NCBI GenBank assembly: GCA_035949055.1
Contig: DASZIO010000036.1
Coordinates: 5,668-69,667 of the forward strand
Direction: 5' to 3'
Source: Bog-756 sp035949055
GTDB taxonomy: Bacteria; Actinomycetota; Acidimicrobiia; Acidimicrobiales; RAAP-2
Length of the DNA: 64,000 nucleotides
Below are positions 60,961 to 64,000 of the stretch, piece after piece (position 1 is the first letter of the stretch; the number at the start of each line of letters is the position of its first letter). The notes beneath the pieces are model-generated. The model ran no database searches, was not told the origin of the DNA, and saw nothing but the letters and a program-made list of their open reading frames with translations. A program made the position numbers and the translations under genes.

Positions 60961-61461
60961 TCAGAAGGGCTCCTCGCCGTAGCCGTACCCCGCGTCCCCG
61001 CCACCGGCAGGACCGCCCTGGCCGCCGCCCGGGGCCGAGCCGCCACCCGGGGCTGGGCCGCCGCCGCGTCCGGTTGGGCCGCCCTCACCGGGCCCTCGGC
61101 GCTCGTTCTTGGTCACCTGGGCGGTGGCCCAGCGGATGCTCGGGCCGATCTCGTCGGCCACCACCTCGACCTTCGACCGCCTGTCCCCGTCCGGCGTCTC
61201 CCAACTCCGTTGGTCGAGGCGACCGGTCACGATGACCCGCGAGCCCTTGGTGAGGCTCTCAGCCACGTTCTCCGCCATCTCTCGCCAGCACACCACGTCG
61301 AAGAAGGACGTTGCCTCCTCCCACTCCTGGGTCTGGCGGTTCTGCCAACGACGGTTGACGGCCAGGCCGAACGTGGAGGTGGCCTGGCCGGTATTGGTGA
61401 ACCGCAGCTCCGGGTCGCGGGTGATGTTGCCCACCAGCGTGACGGCGTTCCCATTGGCCAT
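60961..61461 (-). CDS. ssb: Single-stranded DNA-binding protein
   Basis: 166 aa. OB-fold: NAVTLVGNITRDPELRFTNTG, NRRWQNRQTQEWEEATSFFDVVCWREMAENVAESLTKGSRVIVTGRL in pieces, and ADEIGPSIRWATAQV. A Gly/Pro-rich linker leads to the acidic tip GEEPF, the equivalent of DDIPF that binds repair and replication proteins. Sits between rpsF and rpsR in the conserved operon with gaps of only two bases. Confidence 0.96.
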   Translation of the reverse strand: MANGNAVTLVGNITRDPELRFTNTGQATSTFGLAVNRRWQNRQTQEWEEATSFFDVVCWREMAENVAESLTKGSRVIVTGRLDQRSWETPDGDRRSKVEVVADEIGPSIRWATAQVTKNERRGPGEGGPTGRGGGPAPGGGSAPGGGQGGPAGGGDAGYGYGEEPF

Positions 61462-61463
61462 GA

Positions 61464-61802
61464 TCAGCCCTCCCCACTGGTTGGGGCCGCCGCGGCGGCC
61501 CGCCGACCGGCCACCTTGTCGGGCAGCCGGATGACCTTGTGCCTGACCACCTCGTCGGCCAGGACGAAAATCCGCTCCATGTCCGCCACCGCCGGGGGCT
61601 CAGCCATCAACTCGATGATCACGTAGTAGCCCTCGCGCTTGTGCTGGACCTCGTAGGCGAAGGTCCGGCGCCCCCACCGTTCGACCTTGTCGACCCTGCC
61701 GCCCTTGGCCGTCACAGCCTCGACGGCCCGGTCGAGCACGCCATTGACGGCACGCTCGTCGGCCGCGGTGTCGAAGATCACCATTGTCTCGTAGGGCCGC
61801 AC
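61464..61802 (-). CDS. rpsF: 30S ribosomal protein bS6
   Basis: 112 aa from GTG 61802 (GGGAGGTGAG eight bases upstream), not from the longer frame. RPYETMVIFDTAADERAVNGVLDR, KVERWGRRTFAYEVQHKREGYYVIIEL and RIFVLADEVVRHKVIRLPDK are the bS6 conserved strands. First gene of the rpsF-ssb-rpsR-rplI operon. Confidence 0.95.
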   Translation of the reverse strand: MRPYETMVIFDTAADERAVNGVLDRAVEAVTAKGGRVDKVERWGRRTFAYEVQHKREGYYVIIELMAEPPAVADMERIFVLADEVVRHKVIRLPDKVAGRRAAAAAPTSGEG

Positions 61803-61975
61803 GGGCGGCTCACCTCCCTCTGGACCGGTCACACTCGGTGCCGGGCCCCGCTCGAGCGGGGCAGGTCGGAACTGGGCGACCACCACCGGGCGGTCGCAAC
61901 GAACGCCCTACCCTATCGGCAATCCGTCCCCTGTCGGCACCGGTCCCACCCATGCGCGACGTCAGTCCTCGACGT

Positions 61976-62791
61976 TCAGTGGTACGCCTCGGCGTCCGTG
62001 GGGAAGTCACCGGCGCGCACATCGGCGGCGAAGGCGGCCACCGCCGCGGTGGCCTGCCCACCGAGGTCGGCGTACCGTCGGACGAACTTTGGTGTGGTCG
62101 GGTTGAATCCGAGCACATCGTGGAAGACGAGGACCTGACCGTCGCAACGGGGTCCGGCCCCGATGCCAATGGTGGGTACGTCGAGCGAGTCGGTGATGGA
62201 GGCACCCACCGAGGCGGGCACTCCCTCGATGACCACCGCGAAGCAGCCCGCGGCCTCCAGGGCCTTGGCGTCGAGGACCAGGGCGTGGGCCGCCGCTTCG
62301 CTTCGGGCCTGCACTCGGTACCCGCCCATGGCGTTGACCGACTGCGGCGTGAGACCGAGGTGGCCCATCACCGGGATCTCGGCCGCCACCAGGGCCTCGA
62401 TCATCGGGGTCCGGCGGGCGCCCCCCTCCAGCTTGACCGCCTCGGCGCCGGCCCGGATGAGTCGGGCCCCGTTCCGCACCGTGTCCACCGGGTCGAGGTG
62501 ATAGCTCATCCAGGGCAAGTCGCCCACGACCAGCGGCCGCGGTCGGGCTCGGGCCACCGCCGCGGTGTGGTGGACCATGTCCTCGATGGTGACCTGGAGG
62601 GTGTCCTCATAGCCGAGCACGTTGTTGGCCACCGAGTCACCCACCAGGATGAGGTCGACCCCGGCGGCGTCGGCGATCCGGGCGCCCGGCGTGTCGTAGG
62701 CGGTGACCATCACGAGCGGGTCGTGGCCCGCCCGGCGCTTGGTGGCGCGGACGGACGGGACGGTGACCGGCGCGACGCGGGTCTCGGGCAT
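61976..62791 (-). CDS. panB: 3-methyl-2-oxobutanoate hydroxymethyltransferase
   Basis: 271 aa TIM barrel; first committed step of pantothenate synthesis. VMVTAYDTPGARIADAAGVDLILVGDSVANNVLGYEDTL in pieces carries the two Mg-binding Asp. EAVKLEGGARRTPMIEALV, MGHLGLTPQSVNAMGGYRVQ and IGIGAGPRCDGQVLVFHDVLG are all diagnostic. There are two in-frame ATGs: AGGAGG is one base from the first (62797) and seven from the second (62791), so the second is chosen. It lies between the rpsF operon and the DUF5318 gene. Confidence 0.96.
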   Translation of the reverse strand: MPETRVAPVTVPSVRATKRRAGHDPLVMVTAYDTPGARIADAAGVDLILVGDSVANNVLGYEDTLQVTIEDMVHHTAAVARARPRPLVVGDLPWMSYHLDPVDTVRNGARLIRAGAEAVKLEGGARRTPMIEALVAAEIPVMGHLGLTPQSVNAMGGYRVQARSEAAAHALVLDAKALEAAGCFAVVIEGVPASVGASITDSLDVPTIGIGAGPRCDGQVLVFHDVLGFNPTTPKFVRRYADLGGQATAAVAAFAADVRAGDFPTDAEAYH

Positions 62792-63061
62792 TGACATTCC
62801 TCCTGGTCGGCCGTCCAGCGCCTGTGCAGCTGCCGGCGGCATGGTCGGTGGCTCGACCACCGACGAGCACTGTTGGTGCCGATGAGCAGGATAGTTGGCC
62901 CGTGGTACCGGAGGGCTACGGACCGCGACGGGACCCATCGGCCGGGGATCTGCTCGTCGGTGCCGGCCCCAAGAGGGGCTGGTCCACACCACCCGCCGCT
63001 CGACGACAACGGGTGACCGGGCCCTCGCCGGAGCGAGGGGGTCAGTGGCCGAACGACCGGT

Positions 63062-63517
63062 TCAGTGGCCAGAGTGGGTGCCGGTCCGGGATCGGACCGG
63101 CTTGGGGGACAGGCCGTCGACCCCGGCCCCGGCCGGATACATCCGGGCCAGGTGGTTCCACGAGCACTCGCCGCACACCTCGACGACATAGCAGACCACC
63201 GGATCCTTGCGCCGCCAGTACCGGGCCAGCTCGGACGGACTGGCCACACAGCGGCCACCCGGGGGCAGTCGTGAGCCGAAGACGAACGTCACATCGACCA
63301 GGTCCGCTTCCTCGCAGATGGGGCACCGCTCACCAGTGGGGCGGCCGAGGTTGCGGGCGGCCCGAAGCAACTCGGGGTGGGCGTCGCAGACGTCGAGGCG
63401 GGAGAGCCGGCCGCGCTTGAACTCGCGCACGACGGCATTGCGGGCGAGCAGGTACTCGACCCGGCCTCCGGTCGGGGAGGTGGTGACGCCGTCGAATACC
63501 CCGGGTCGGAAACTCAC
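63062..63517 (-). CDS. DUF5318 family protein
   Basis: 151 aa from GTG 63517. RVEYLLARNAVVREFKRGRLSRLDVCDAHPELLRAARNLG in pieces, ERCPICEEADLVDVTFVFGSRLP and YVVEVCGECSWNHLARMY match the actinobacterial DUF5318 proteins (mycobacterial Rv0049 type). Paired CxxC motifs suggest a zinc ribbon. In mycobacteria the gene neighbours padR, ponA1 and rpsF; here padR and rpsF are also close by. Function unknown. Confidence 0.85.
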   Translation of the reverse strand: MSFRPGVFDGVTTSPTGGRVEYLLARNAVVREFKRGRLSRLDVCDAHPELLRAARNLGRPTGERCPICEEADLVDVTFVFGSRLPPGGRCVASPSELARYWRRKDPVVCYVVEVCGECSWNHLARMYPAGAGVDGLSPKPVRSRTGTHSGH

Positions 63518-63748
63518 GGAGCCAAGGGTAACCCCTCGACGGTCTGGCGACACCGCTCAATCGTCGGATGGCACCGGTTCGATCGGCCGCGCCGGGTGTC
63601 GATCTGAATCGGCATTTTTCTGCCCACCGGCGTCGGCTCGCGGCCCGCCATTCCCCGGCCACCGGGCCAGGCCGCGCCCACCCCGGGCGCCGTCACCCAC
63701 CCCGGCCGGGGGCGACCCGACCCGACCGCCGACACAATGTGTTTGCCT

Positions 63749-63769
63749 GATATATCGATGTGATATATC
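63749..63769. promoter_or_regulatory. PadR-type operator candidate
   Basis: Two copies of the self-complementary octamer GATATATC (63749-63756 and 63762-63769) flank GATGT. They overlap the probable promoter (TTGCCT at 63743, TATCGT at 63766) of the padR gene that starts at 63814. A smaller inverted repeat ACACA-A-TGTGT lies at 63732-63742. This AT-rich palindrome stands out in the GC-rich surroundings and fits autoregulation. The spacer 63518-63748 otherwise shows nothing. Confidence 0.6.
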
Positions 63770-63813
63770 GTGGTCGTCATGGAACGCGTCGACCTGTGGG
63801 CCAGGAACAGTTG

Positions 63814-64000
63814 ATGCTGGATCTGGCCATTCTCGGGCTGCTCCACGAGCAGGAGCTGCACGGCTACGAGATCCGGCGCCGCCTGCGTGACGAGCTGGGC
63901 CTGTTCGCCAACGTCTCGTTCGGCTCGTTGTACCCGGCGCTGTCCCGCCTCGAGGCCGCTCATGCCGTGGCGGTGACCGAGTCGAACGCGTCACACCGGG
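63814..64000 (+). CDS. PadR-family transcriptional regulator, N-terminal part
   Basis: 62 codons before the window ends. LDLAILGLLHEQELHGYEIRRRL, then FANVSFGSLYPALSRLEAAHAV, is the PadR winged helix with the hallmark 'HGYEi...l' and 'sfGSLYPaL.rLe..g.'. It is the homologue in position and sequence type of mycobacterial Rv0047c, next to the DUF5318 gene. ATG 63814 is preferred over the TTG at 63811. Probably binds the GATATATC palindrome upstream. Confidence 0.88.
   Translation, partial: MLDLAILGLLHEQELHGYEIRRRLRDELGLFANVSFGSLYPALSRLEAAHAVAVTESNASHR

Overview
The window reads as a chromosomal segment of a high-GC actinobacterium. The best fit is an aerobic, heterotrophic member of the Acidimicrobiia or a neighbouring deep-branching actinobacterial lineage; this is inferred from gene content and I could not run a phylogeny. 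Supporting signs are very high GC, frequent GTG starts, a bifunctional-type dCTP deaminase/dUTPase, an F420-type luciferase-like oxidoreductase, a mycofactocin-type SDR, a menaquinone-type methyltransferase/reductase pair, an Rpf-like secreted protein and the rpsF-ssb-rpsR-rplI-dnaB cluster next to DUF5318 and a PadR regulator, as in mycobacteria. I see no prophage, transposase, CRISPR array or plasmid genes.

Layout. 1-5.5 kb: truncated ammonium transporter with a candidate nitrogen operator, small membrane proteins, a lone cyclic-nucleotide-binding domain, a membrane iron-sulfur reductase, dcd and tRNA-Gly(CCC). 5.5-16 kb: accessory metabolism (sulfotransferase, DUF1214, geranylgeranyl reductase, MenG-like methyltransferase with a small UbiA-like partner, PhyH-type dioxygenase, zincin, AGPS-like FAD enzyme) with two gene remnants. 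15.7-17.5 kb: a secreted repeat protein ending in an Rpf-like domain, and a hairpin-rich intergenic region before cutA. 18-36 kb: dehydrogenases, carotenoid oxygenase, orphan substrate-binding lipoprotein, AidB-like acyl-CoA dehydrogenase, an MFS-TetR pair with a perfect 12-bp-arm palindrome upstream, DUF3089, AlkZ-like protein, arylsulfatase, SDR and small membrane proteins. 36-38 kb: PaaX regulator divergent from a desaturase whose promoter looks leaderless.

38-47.8 kb is the most coherent regulatory block. pgi is followed by two OmpR/PhoB-type response regulators, between which lies a fluoride riboswitch driving two crcB (Fluc) genes. The operon pstS-pstC-pstA-pstB follows on the other strand. 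Direct repeats of GTTCAC type in 11-bp register lie upstream of both regulators and of pstS. The regulators, and possibly the transporter, therefore look like one phosphate regulon. No histidine kinase or phoU is visible here.

47.8-58.3 kb: lon, alpha/beta hydrolases, an LLM oxidoreductase, a CoA-transferase, an EEP-family hydrolase, a dienelactone hydrolase, a methyltransferase, a NUDIX hydrolase and a membrane protein. 58.3-64 kb: dnaB, rplI, rpsR (with a long C-terminal extension), ssb, rpsF, panB, DUF5318 and the start of a padR gene behind a palindromic operator.

Limits: all calls come from reading the sequence and from remembered family motifs; no database search or folding program was run.
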